Shown here piece after piece: positions 12,629-23,800 of a DNA stretch of 64,000 nucleotides (its first letter is position 1; each line of letters begins with the position of its first letter). The notes below the pieces were generated by a model. It was given only the letters and a program-made list of their open reading frames with translations, made no database searches and was not told the origin of the DNA. This DNA comes from Amphibalanus amphitrite (taxonomy: Eukaryota > Arthropoda > Thecostraca > Balanomorpha > Balanidae): NCBI RefSeq assembly GCF_019059575.1, contig NW_024881564.1, positions 62,001 to 126,000 on the forward strand. The letters run 5' to 3'. Position numbers and translations under genes: made by a program.

Positions 12629-12636
12629 ATCGCAAA

Positions 12637-13120
12637 ATGTTATAAAATAAATAGCAATCCCAACGAATACCCTGGAATACGCTGAGCGGAAATCGCGGAA
12701 TGTCACACTTGAACAATATCAACAACATGCAACAAATCCAAGCACAAGTCCAAGGTCATCTAAAGACGTCTGCTGTTGAAGCGTAGAATATGCGTAGAAT
12801 GCATTTTGTTTAATTTCTTTATTGCCTTAGATTATCAAACTGAAATATAACTTGCGTTAGTTATAGTCAGCTTCTTTGAAAAATTTAGAACCTTTTCATG
12901 TACAAAATGACAATCATTTCGATTTCGAAATAATAAAAATCCTGGATATATCAGCTGAAAACCTTTGGACTTTTGTATACACTTATAACGCATTTCAGAC
13001 AAAATATCGCGCATTGAAATTTTGCTTGGCTTCGGACCACATTATTTTGAATTTCATTTTCATCGCTATGCTTGTGCCAATATTGCTGGATATAGGCCGA
13101 GACCAAAGATTAAAAAGGAA
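12637..13120. other. PGAP3 upstream region
   Basis: AT-rich sequence between the hAT-like element and the PGAP3 start codon. It presumably includes the PGAP3 promoter and 5' UTR. No defined promoter element was identified. Confidence 0.4.
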
Positions 13121-15658
13121 ATGAACAATCATATATTGCTTGTTATATTCACCTGCACTTCTGTTGCATGGTGTTCTTCTGGTGATAGGTCTGAGTTTTA
13201 TCAAACTTGTGTGGCAAAGTGCTACAAAGAGAAATGTCGAGCACAGCAAGGTTTGTCAGTTTGATTTTTAGCCTAGGCATTGATTGAGGAAGGTCCTTTG
13301 AAATCTGATGGAATTAAATTATAATATCAGGTCTGGTAGTTGTGATCTGGCCAACAGTTGCAAATAATGATAGATATGTATGGCCAATATTTAGTGTTGT
13401 CAGCTTTCTTATCATAAATATTGCACATTACTCTCATTTAATAAAAGAGAAGACCAGCAACTTGACCTAAAGTCAGGATGAAATTCAAGAAGAGGTTTTT
13501 GTGATCAGGCTGTTCAGTTCTTAAATCCTCGGAGCCTGAAGAACTCGGATTGCAAATTATTGACAATTTAGTTAGCGTGTGTTGACTGAAAATAAATAAA
13601 GCTTTCTTTTAAGAAAGGTTTTCTTTATTGCTTATTTCTTTTGATTCTTGTATTTCATAAAATCTTTTCGCATTTCAATTTCCAGGTGATGGCTTCATTT
13701 GGAAATGTCCGGATGAATGCAAGTATGACTGCATGTGGAATACAGTTGATGAATTTGTGCAAAATGGGAGAACCACACCTCAGTTCCATGGCAAGGTGAA
13801 TCATTTTGTGCCTGTTATGTATTCCTATATCAATGTCTCTTTGTCATATTTATCTTACCAGAACATTTGGACAAGTTATTGGATGACTAGGTATTTTTTA
13901 TTTACTTAACAGTTTTTTAGAATGTAGGTATTGAATTTAAATATTGTTTCATTCTGCCATTGTTTATTAGTTCAACAGTCTCCTGCCTTTCATCTTCATC
14001 TGTTTATTTTCAGTGGCCATTTGTGCGCTGTTTGGGAATGCAAGAGCCAGCCAGTGCCATCTTTTCACTCATGAACCTGATGTGTCATGTGGTAATGCTG
14101 AGGCATTTCAGGACACTTGTGCCTCAGCATGCACCACTTTATTGGCTGTGGATCACATATGCACTGGTAAGTCACTTTTTCCCAAAAATAGTTGTGCTAA
14201 CTGCTGATTCACCCACTCAGTCTAATGTCTGACAAAAATGCCTGATGGTTGTAGTTGGTCTGTCAGGCATCCCTCTGAGAAGTTTGTACCTTCTTAGCAA
14301 ACTGGGGTCACTTGTGTGTGCTGTCACAACAGCACAATAGCCTACCCTCTCAAGATGCCGCCGTCGGTGCCGTTTTGACCATGTTTTCACTGCTCCTCAG
14401 GTGTGTATGAATGGCTGGTTCTGGTCCTTTGTGTTCCACACCAAAGACACTGACTCCACAGAGAAGCTGGACTATTTCTCTGCCTTCTCCATGGTTCTCT
14501 TCTCCTTTTATTCGGCCTGCATCAGGTAACTTCTGCAGCGGCATCGGGCATCAGTTCACGATAGAAACGACACTCACGGAACACATAAATTGGGAGTGCA
14601 GTTAAGTCACGTTTTACTCACAATGAAGTTCTTTTTTCCTTGACTATATCAGGCGACTGAGCAGTGAGCAAACTGGGCATACAAGAATCCGTTTTTTTAC
14701 AACGAGCGTGTTTTTATTACAGGCTACTAGGCTCCCAAATGAGCCTTCCTTCGATTGCGGTCTCTCTTCTCTGCATGGGCTTCTTGATATACCACCTGTC
14801 GTACTTGTCTCTGGTCAAGTTTGACTATGGCTACAACATGAAAGCCAACATCTTTGTAGGTGAGTGATTATTCTTCCGTTGCCTAAATTATTTCCCAACA
14901 CAAGCTACCTACGTCAAGTAAAAGTCAACAAAAAGGCAAAATATTTTGTAAAAATGTCATTGGTACCAGGCAGAGTCAGAGAACATTTTACAAGCCACAA
15001 TGCTATCATTTTTGCATTAATCGTAAAGCAGTTCTTACGATAAATTTCATTTAGCTCTTAGCTACAGCGAATGCTTACAGAGTCGGTTTCATTGGTAAAA
15101 TCATTGAATTTGTCACTGGATAATTAGTTTTACAGTCCGGATCGGTTTTTTCACCGCTTATCTCCTCGCTATCGTGAGCTCAGCTCGCTAATAAAACACA
15201 ATCGCGGTTAGCCCGAACACACCAGTTAATATGACCCGTCCGCACACCGACAGGCGCCCTGAACGTGATCACTTGGCTGGTATGGTGCGGTCTGAAGCGG
15301 AGGACGCTGCCCTACGTGTGGAAATGCGCCCTTACCGTGACGCTTGTGTCCGTCTCCATCCTACTAGAGACCGCCGACTTTCCGCCCATAGCGTGGACAC
15401 TAGACGCGCATGCGCTCTGGCATCTGAGCACGTCACCACTGCCTTTGCTCTGGTACAGGTGAGCTTTCTATGAACATTGAAATTAGCGCGAGGAAGTCAT
15501 GTTATGACTTCGGAATCGAGGAGCAGTTGTTTGATGTGTTTAGTGGTCATTCTAGCGCAGGTGAAACACTGACCTAACTGTTCGCCATTGTTTCCAGTTT
15601 CCTCATCGATGACTGCCGACACCAGTTAGGAGTGAAGAAGCTGGAAAAGTCGGTGTGA
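13121..15658 (+). CDS. PGAP3: Post-GPI attachment to proteins factor 3 (PGAP3/Per1)
   Basis: PGAP3 is a Golgi/ER multi-pass membrane protein of the CREST superfamily that takes part in fatty-acid remodelling of GPI anchors. Seven exons join in phase at GT-AG sites: 13121-13250, 13686-13795, 14014-14166, 14401-14525, 14723-14859, 15254-15458 and 15598-15658. The product is 306 residues, close to the usual length of about 320. The order is a signal peptide (MNNHILLVIFTCTSVAWC), a Cys-rich lumenal segment (FYQTCVAKCYKEKC, CPDECKYDCMW), VPQFHGKWPF-like sequence (here PQFHGKWPFVRCLGMQEPAS), then about seven hydrophobic segments. Conserved family motifs include FHTKDTDSTEKLDYF, LSLVKFDYGYN, FPP and DAHALWHLST, which supply the His/Asp residues typical of CREST hydrolases. 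The first ATG sits at the signal peptide. The C-terminus ends with a short basic tail. Nothing looks broken. Confidence 0.95.
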
Positions 15659-16341
15659 TGTGATATCGGAGATAGCTCGTGCCTTGATCGTACACCGCAA
15701 CTGCTAAGGGTTTGGCGCTGTGTGAACAAATTGCAAGCCATCATTTCTGGATTCCTGAAGAGGACGGGACAAATTTCAACATCCGCTAGTCTCTGCATCG
15801 TATTTATAGCTGTTACAGTTATAGCTGCTCCGCTGGCCGTTGCGATGCTTGCATGCCATGTCGTGCCGGTGGTGCCCACTTGTGTTCAGTAGGGAAATGT
15901 ATCAATGATGAGTGATCAGGGACTTCAAAATAAGGTCATGTATAGAGAGCGTCGGATGATTGACTCGCCAATGTTACCCTACGATGTTGATTGTTACATG
16001 ACTGTTGTTGCTCAGCTGACGTAGGTATAGGTGCTAGGTAGTAATTGTATCGTGATTCCATACCCATTATTGTTCGGTGATCAGCACGACTATAAAGGAC
16101 TGCTGGTTTTCCGTGTGAGGCTTTATTATGAATCATTCATATCGAGATATGGCGCTATCATTTGCTATCATTTTGGAGAAAGCCGTAGTCGTACGCATGT
16201 GCTTTCTGCTGTGATAATTTTATTGGTTTCATCGTCGATTGATTTTGTTGTTTGGTCCGACGAGGATGGGACAAATGACCGATGAACTTGTCAGCGAAAT
16301 CTGATGAGTTCTCAGACTGAATATCATACATACTTGTAGGA

Positions 16342-16420
16342 GTACGTACAGTATGTCTAAAAAGTATGTCCCCTGGTTTGGCTCTCCCACAGGAGGCGAA
16401 TCGGTAACTTGGCTGAATCC
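16342..16420 (-). repeat. Interspersed repeat end, inverted copy
   Basis: Read on the minus strand, this stretch runs from GGATTCAGCC through a TTACCG block to TTTAGACATACTGTAC. The same order occurs on the plus strand at 18161-18237, with a near-identical last block. The adjoining GC-rich sequence (to about 16700 on the minus strand) loosely resembles 17960-18160, which suggests two diverged copies of one element. Confidence 0.55.
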
Positions 16421-17179
16421 CAGTTGCGGCACCCGGCCGCCAGGGTCGCTGCCGCGCGAGCGGCCTTGACCGCTCGCATGTCATTGGCAGTTCGGTCCCT
16501 CCCCATCTATACCGAGGTGGGGAGGGGAGAAGAGGGGAAGAGAGGGGAGGGAGCGGCATCCGCTCGGCACTGGGCGATACCTGGCTGACCCCGCGCTCCC
16601 TCGCTGACCTCCGTCCTGCCCTCAGGCGAAGACCGACTTCCTCGGCCCGTAGCGGCCGAGCGGAAAACCGAGCTCGCAGGGCGCGACTCCATTGGCCCAA
16701 TCTTATAAATGGAATGCTGTCGTATTCACGGCATTAGATAATATTAATAGTGATAGCACTAGCAGCAGTGGATGTGGTAAAATAGTCCAAAACAAACGAA
16801 AGCACACGATTGACGCATAATGCGCCCTCCTATTCAAATAAGCCCGCCCACTTCAATAGATGGTGTAGTTTCTTAGGGCGTAAAAGATGCAAAACACTAC
16901 CAAACTTTTTTAGCTCGGCCACTGGGACCGTCAATATACAATTGACTGAAATGCATGAAAACCATTTTGCATTTAATAGCCGTTTTCTGCACCCAAACTT
17001 TGGTCAGTGACGCCCTGTCCATTCTAAAGCGTTTATAAGATTGGTCCCAGCACCCGATTTTGTATGAGGAAGTCGTTTAAGAAGCATCTTATCTCTAACC
17101 AATTTATTTATTATGGCCACTTTTACAGGACGTCTATAGAGCTTTGACATTTCTTCCTCGTTCAGGAGCAACGTTTTAA

Positions 17180-17600
17180 CCCTCACCGGACCTTCAGGTT
17201 TTCTGAATACCGAGTGGGCGTTGGGGGGTTGGAAGATAGGGAACAACCCCCTTCGCCGATTCGCCCCTTATTGAGCTAGACTAGAGCCTCACGAAAGACA
17301 CGATCGTGTGCGTCGTTACGAAATGCAGCGATTGGTCTCCGATTTTAAGGACTAGGATCAGCCGATGACTTCTGAGGTTAGGTCAAGTGGCCCAAGGCAC
17401 ATGTTCGGTTTTTGGTAAATAACTTCGCTAAAAATGATAGCAGATCCGCGATTTTAGCAGCATTGTGTTTGTCTAGCTCAGGCGTGTCGAATGGTATACA
17501 TTTTCTTCGGGTGAGATCAAGTTAAGGTGTTAACCTCGGGGCAAGGTCAGGTCACAGCCCGTCAGGTCATGAAGCTGGTCAAAGCATATAGATCTTATAT
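17180..17600. repeat. TTAA-type AGGTCA-rich repeat fragment
   Basis: It starts after TTAA at 17176-17179 with CCCTCACCGGACC, matching the left end of the 53.5-kb element (CCCTCGCCGG). Further in are G/C runs and GGTCAGGTCACAG near 17547. No right terminus was found, so it is likely truncated. Confidence 0.5.
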
Positions 17601-18160
17601 ACAATTTAATTTAGAATAGTTTAATTCAAGTCGGTATGAATCCGACTTGACAATTTACTAGGTGGGTTTTGCAGCGCCATTACTGCATGTAATTATAAAT
17701 CATTGCTAATTCCGATCCGGATATCGTTATTCAATGCTGGCCTTTGCGTCCTCAGAAAAGTTGTTTATAGTTATGAAGGCTTGCATTGACCCACACTTTC
17801 CATTTTTCAGCACCATTATTCGCCGTAGTTGACCAGGTATTTTCTTCAGCTCTCCCATGAATCATTTGGCTCGGACCCATGGCGTATCACCCGTGCATCG
17901 CAATACGCACCTACCACACACAAGTTCACGATCCCCACGAACCCACATCAGCGTCCGTTCGCTTGGTGTGTGACCCCTTGACCTTTGTCCGCGACAACTG
18001 CCAGCTTGCCGGAGCACCCCTCCCTACACGCGCTGCCCCGCCCGCTCCCTCTCTCCCTCCCCCCCCCCCCCCCGGGGTCATGTCACGAAGGTTCGGGCTT
18101 ACGCTACTACCGGCCGCTGCGCAGCTGTCACCTGGCGCTTGGGAATGTGTGGTCTGGTGC

Positions 18161-18237
18161 GGATTCAGCCAACTACCGGCTCGCGACACCAGCGCCACGT
18201 AGTGGCGACGGTACATTCTTTTTAGACATACTGTACC
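18161..18237 (+). repeat. Interspersed repeat end, direct copy
   Basis: Partner of the minus-strand copy at 16342-16420. It shares GGATTCAGCCAA, TACCG and TTTTTAGACATACTGTAC in the same order and about the same spacing. The family is not identified. Confidence 0.55.
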
Positions 18238-18344
18238 TATGCTTCTACAGTCTGCAGCGTCAAACACCGGCTTTCTGAATCCGCCAAAGCTTACGACCAC
18301 GGGACCAAATTACAAATGAGCATGAGACGATTTCACGTACTTAA

Positions 18345-18812
18345 AGGGACCCTCCCACCTTAACATTAGATTTGAGCTGAGATAGCCAAAATGGGGTCTC
18401 TGGCTCACAATTACCGGTTTCGGCACTCACAACATCGAGAAATGCCTTAAATCGGAAATATTGAATTTCAAAATTGCAGCATTTTGATTCAGAGGGGCTA
18501 ATGCATAGGAATACCCCTCTGAATGTGTGACGTCAGCGCAGATATCTAACGATTTTTAAATGTTTGACTAAAACGTTTTGTAGCACGCGGTGGTATATGC
18601 TGCTTTGCGCGCAACAAATGCCGCACTTTCAAATAAAGTCGCTGGGAACAGCGGAGATCCCAAAAAGTAAACAAAATCAAAAGTCTAATATCTTGAAAAC
18701 CGGTGAATATTTTTCGATGAAATTTGGTAGATATTCGTTTTTGCTCTTTCTGAACCGAGCCACATCACTTTCATGCCAATGCATTAACTTTTTTGAAGGT
18801 GGGAGGGTCCCT
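18345..18812. mobile_element. TTAA-flanked MITE, 468 bp
   Basis: The inverted terminal repeats AGGGACCCTCCCACCTT are perfect at both ends, and TTAA lies immediately outside at 18341-18344 and 18813-18816. The interior is non-coding. Length, terminal repeats and target site fit a non-autonomous TTAA-type MITE (Kolobok- or piggyBac-like). Its termini differ from the larger TTAA elements in this window, so it is a separate family. Confidence 0.8.
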
Positions 18813-19010
18813 TTAATGCTTTTTTTTTTCAAGCTCTTAGTGGTTTACAAGATTGGTGATTGTTTTAACGTTCGTGGTTTGGTGTTTCCCTAAATGTAAG
18901 CATGCATCCTGTTTCATTCCTCAATCCTTTCTCGTCGCTGATAGCGAGTGGTTTTGTTACAAGCAATAAATAAAATAACCAAACTATTTTAATGTTTTGC
19001 ACGGCGGCAG

Positions 19011-19110
19011 GTGAAGCTGGCTGAAGCATTGATTCAATTATCACAGAAAACCGCTCATGGAAAGCCTGAGAACGCATTCATTGTTTCCATTTTACTGTTA
19101 TCGGATCCAG
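19011..19110 (+). CDS. Candidate upstream coding exon of the PP2C phosphatase gene
   Basis: A 100-nt open stretch bounded by CAG before it and GTGAGG after it. It reads VKLAEALIQLSQKT and continues with hydrophobic residues to LLLSDP. It ends with one spare base, which joins the TG at 20881-20882 to make a Val codon and then the in-frame MEPEENI segment. The phase match and helical composition support an internal exon. If it is real, the Met at 20883 is not the start, the 24-nt exon at 20881-20904 is a micro-exon, and the true N-terminus lies further upstream, unresolved. PPM1E/F-type proteins usually carry an N-terminal region ahead of the catalytic domain. Confidence 0.5.
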
Positions 19111-20882
19111 GTGAGGGAACTAGCGCTGAATTGCATTTGACTTTTTTATAATTTTTCCTGCCTTCTTTGCATACTCCCTGAGCGCCCTGAGCAATGTATT
19201 GACGTGTTTGAGTGGCGAATAAAAACGAGGCGTTTTTCTCTTGTCTCTTTCTACGAGTTTTTGGAACTCGAAGAACCTTGTGGGATTCGCAGCAATCCTT
19301 ATCACATTTCTGGATGCCTTTGTGTCTTCAGACTGCATGCCACCACACCACAATGGCCAATGATAACATTTTGCAGAAAATAAGGTAGCGCAATATCAAT
19401 GCAAAATTGAGCATAATCTTCTTCGTGTGTAAATCGTTTATCATGTGTTTGCTTGATAGCAGTTACAGACACTTCCTGGCTTTTTCGGCAGCACCAAATT
19501 CTATAAGCACTGCAAAGAAACTGCAAGTAGGTAAAAGCGGTAAAAGGTATAAACGGTAATCTTGGTCGAAGTAGATGAGTAATGGGAATAGTTATAATTT
19601 AATGGTTGCTTCTCTTTAAGTCCTGACGTAATAAACTTCGCTTACGTTCGCTGCTGTGATATTCCAAGAACATGATTTTCAATTCGGAACACAAGTTTGT
19701 GGCGGCGATGACGGATAGGGGCGGGTCTCCCTATCTTATCTATTGCAAAGTGACTCTTATCGTATTTCCTTCGTTATCGACTTCGTCGCCACGCTTGAGC
19801 AAGGGGTGAGTGGACGGTGGCGTTATCTTTTATTTAAATTAGTTGTGAGTTTACATCTTGGATTTGTTCGATTAGTCATTACTGTGCTTTTTATACACGT
19901 AGTTGGAAGTTTTGAATCATTTTGAGTTCGGCTGAAAGGTTTGTTTTTATTTTCTCCCGGTGAATAAGTTTTGCCATGGATTGGTAATCCATGGCTCCTA
20001 GCATCCAAGCTCCTACTACCAAACGCTGGGGCTGCGAGCATGCTGCTACTTCTTGGCTCCTCGCTGATCATATTCAAGTGCTCTATTCGTTAGACCAATG
20101 AGAGGCCAAGAAGCACCAGCAATAACTTCCTTATAATATGGGGAAAACCCACAGCACGCTGATATAAAAATAGTGACTGAACACAGTGCCCTGGATTCAA
20201 CCAATTTGACATTGGCTGGGCAATGGGCATGGTGCTATGATAGGGTCTACTACACTGCTCTGCTCCATGCTAAATCAGCACATTTATTTGTCTGCACCAC
20301 ATGGTTTGCTGGCCAAGTGTCTGAGCTGGCAGCACCCAGCCCCCCACTCAGACTGCAGCATGTGGCAACAAGGTCAATAGATCACACCATCCAGGGTGAC
20401 AAATCTGCATCAGCTCAAGTCAATCAGTCTGAAAATTGGTTTGGCACCATTCAGGTAACTTACAGAACCAACTTGGGTAACTTTGGTGGGCAAATGTGCG
20501 AACCACATATTGTCTCTCATAATTTTCTTGGACAGTGATGCACCAGCAATCAGCATAGCAGCACAGTACAATACCATACCACAGGCCCACACCCCACACT
20601 CCACTACTCAAAATCTGCACCACACCATGGTAAATTGGCATCACACCGCAAACTGGCTGAGTGCCTCTGCAAGCACAAGACCTTGTCACAGTTGCCATGT
20701 CTTTGCAGTTTGGGCTTGGTCTCCAACCAAATATAGTTACAATTATAAGGATTTGCAATCTAGGATTATTAATGTCATCATGTCATCGTCAGTCTTGTTT
20801 GTAAATATCATCATGGCTGAGTCTGACATGGCATGACCCTCAGGGCCTGTTCTCTGTTTCAGGTTAACTTCAGATTTCAGTG

Positions 20883-23800
20883 ATGGAGCCAGAAGAGAAC
20901 ATTGGTAAGATTTTTATATGTTATTATTTGCAGTAAGCAGTGGAAAAGTGAAACCATTCTAAGCCATTCAGGATTATATATCAAATAGAAGACATGTTTG
21001 CCATGATGTTTTCATCATTCACTCTATGTTTTTTGTTGAAATTCTGCATGAGTGATTCATGTCAGTTTCATTTATTGTTATTTAGATACAAGCTAAGCTG
21101 ACATTTAGATTGAATGAATATAGCCTGTGCCAAGTAGAGCTTCTTGCATAATGAGTGGGCCCAACCTCTGGCAGTTGCCGCGGGGGGCAGTTGCCGGGTG
21201 GAAATTTTTTACCAACTGAGCTCAGGGACAGATTATTATATCAGTGCTCTCTACCCTTATTTTCAGCAATGGCCACTCCGGTGCTGGCCATCAGCAACAA
21301 GGCGGTGAAGAACAAGAGAAGGAAGATGGAGGACCGAACGGTGCTGGTCCACGACCTCAGAGGGGTAACGGACAAAAAGGTAAGGCTGCTCGCTTAAAAT
21401 TCCGACATTAATAGTTTGAATTTGTAGGAAATCATGCATGGCTATACCTAGCGGCATAGCCTCTTATTAACACAGTTGATTCAAAATATTCATTCAACTG
21501 TTTTCTGCGACTTTATTTCAGCTTCCGGACCATTACGGCTTTTACGGCGTCTTCGACGGCCATATCGGCTACGACGCAGCTGCGTACTGCACCCAGCACA
21601 TGGCTCGCAATCTGGCCGAATCGCCGCAGTTCCCCGACAAGCCGCACCTGGCCTTTATCGACGCGTTCTCCACCACCGACAAGGGCTTCAACGCGACGGT
21701 ACGTGGGCGACGCGCGAGCGTGAGCTGAATTGGGAAATGCTTCAGCGGTATGATTTATAGAGTGCCTATTTGCTCATCTGATTTTAATGCTGATACATGG
21801 CATTTGATATTTGAAATCAGCTTTTGGTGATATCACTGGTCATGGATTTTGCGCTTCGAACGGTTATGGGTCGAGGTCATTTAGCATATCCAGTGCCGAG
21901 TTTGCAGGCTAGTTTGTAAGACGATACGTAAAGTCACGGTGGCACGGGTCCCGGGGTCATGGCCTGCGTGGGCCGGTGTCGGTCCCTGACCATGAGTCAT
22001 CAGTGGGTGCGGGCCAGGGCCGCGCCACACCGGCTCTTCTGGCCAGCGGCGGTCAGAGATGCAAATCGCTCCGCCTTCGGGGAGCGGCCGGCACCCCTGC
22101 TGTCTGGCCAGGAGTGGCTCACGGAGTCATGGCGCCTACCTGTCATTTGGCCCCTCCCGGCGGTGACTAAGAGGGGTGTAGCGAGGGGAGGGGCAGGTCA
22201 GCCATGCGAGGTGTTACATGACCGGAAAGTGTTATGGGAAGGTATTACATGACATCATGTTTGTTACTGGGGGCAGAATATCTGGGTCATGTAGAGTAGG
22301 TAGCGTGATTGTTTCGTTATGTGATCACAAAGGAGTTTTGAAACTTAGTTTTTATAATGCTAACGGATATTAAAGCTTGACCGGTGTTTTTCGCGCATCT
22401 TGCCTCAAATGCGCCACTGTTGTTTCTTAGTCGCCTCACACGCCGTTTCCGAGTTCATTTCCCATCAGCTCCAACTACCCTCTGCCTCTTATTGCACCTC
22501 ATGTCCGTTGAACCCAGCACCTGCAGCATTCCCACCGCTGGTGACTGACCGCTACGACCGTCCACCCCGCGCGGCCGCTCCCGTGACCTCGTGGGACCCC
22601 TCCCGTGTCCCGGTGTGACCCCATGTGACCCCCATGTGACGCTGTGTGCCGGCCTGCAGGGCAGTAACGCGGGAGCGGCGGTTGTGGCCGCGCTCATCTC
22701 CAGTACACACCTGCACGTGGCATGGATCGGTGACTGCCAGGCGGTACTGAGCAGGGCCGGTCTGCCCGTGCGCGTCGTCAACCCGCACAAACCCGAGCGG
22801 CCGGTGAGTGGGATGGGCCGGGAGTAGGGCTGGAGCTGGGGGATGCCGGCAGACGTGTGTTCACTAAGAAGTCTCGTAGGTATCACTGATTGGCTTCATT
22901 CTCATGCTAGGCCGTTCTTTTTGCGTCTTTTTTAATTGTGAAAGCAGTTTTTTCTTTGCTAGGATTTTTTATTGCATGTATTTGAATTTTTGACTTTGTT
23001 CTTGTTTGCACTTTGATCAGTTACAGGTAATTTTCCACCCATGCATTCCCCGTTTTTGACAGTGTATCTATCTATAACTTTTCCGTTTTCAGGACGAAAA
23101 GGCGCGCATTGAGCAGCTGGGCGGCTTTGTCAATTTTTACGGTTCCTATCGGGTCAACGGCGTTCTGTCGGTGTCACGAGCGCTCGGTGAGTTTAACTTC
23201 TGTAATTCATGTCGGTAGTCGACGCCTTGCTACTAAAGAGGTATAGCCGTATGTATCTGACATAATATAACATATCGTAATTGATACGCAACATTTCGGC
23301 TTTATGTGTTGGTTGCTTCCTTCATTTTTCTCATATGTGTATTATTATTCTAGCCCAATGTTGTATCCGGTAATGATTCGTTTAGGTATAGCTAATATTG
23401 GCTTACTTGGGCGAATTATTATATAAATTGGTTCGTTATATTACATTTCCCGATTGTAACGGTTTTATATTGCGATGTGGCGCTTAACTCTTACGGTTGC
23501 TATGTATTGTGACACATGCTCAGACTAAGTCTTGTGTGACGGTGAAGAATATGCGCTGCACCATTGGGGACAGCCTGCAGTAACGAGTTACATGCATTTT
23601 TTACGTCCCTTTATGTTGATTTTTCCTCTGCTTCCGTTTCCATTTTACTGTAATAGCGAACACCACAGCATGGTTACCGCATAACTTACGAATGCAATTT
23701 GGAGCATACGTCCCATATCAGAACGAATGCCTCGTTTGAGTGTTGCCGACACAAAGGGTGGTGACCGGCGTCGGTGGAAGCGGCGCCGAAGGCTGCACGG

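Larger units (their letters stand above)
15659..18344. other. Repeat-rich intergenic region between PGAP3 and the phosphatase gene
   Basis: No gene was recognised. GC-rich islands lie at 16400-16700 and 17960-18200, with AT-rich sequence between them. The two islands are flanked by inverted copies of the same repeat (separate entries), and an AGGTCA-rich TTAA-type fragment starts at 17180. Short open frames on both strands lack recognisable protein content. Upstream exons of the phosphatase gene could lie here but none was identified. Confidence 0.5.

Noticed and set aside
17004-17246. Minus-strand 80-codon frame
   Set aside because: It crosses the start of a TTAA-type repeat and has no recognisable similarity.
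19120-19526. Two overlapping minus-strand frames rich in Lys/Arg (KTPRFYSPLKHVNTLLRAL)
   Set aside because: Somewhat protein-like but with no recognisable domain, no element ends and no clear splice signals; could be a decayed fragment.
20173-20538. 121-codon plus-strand frame upstream of the phosphatase exons
   Set aside because: It lies between the candidate exon at 19011 and the exon at 20881, has no suitable splice phase and no recognised domain.
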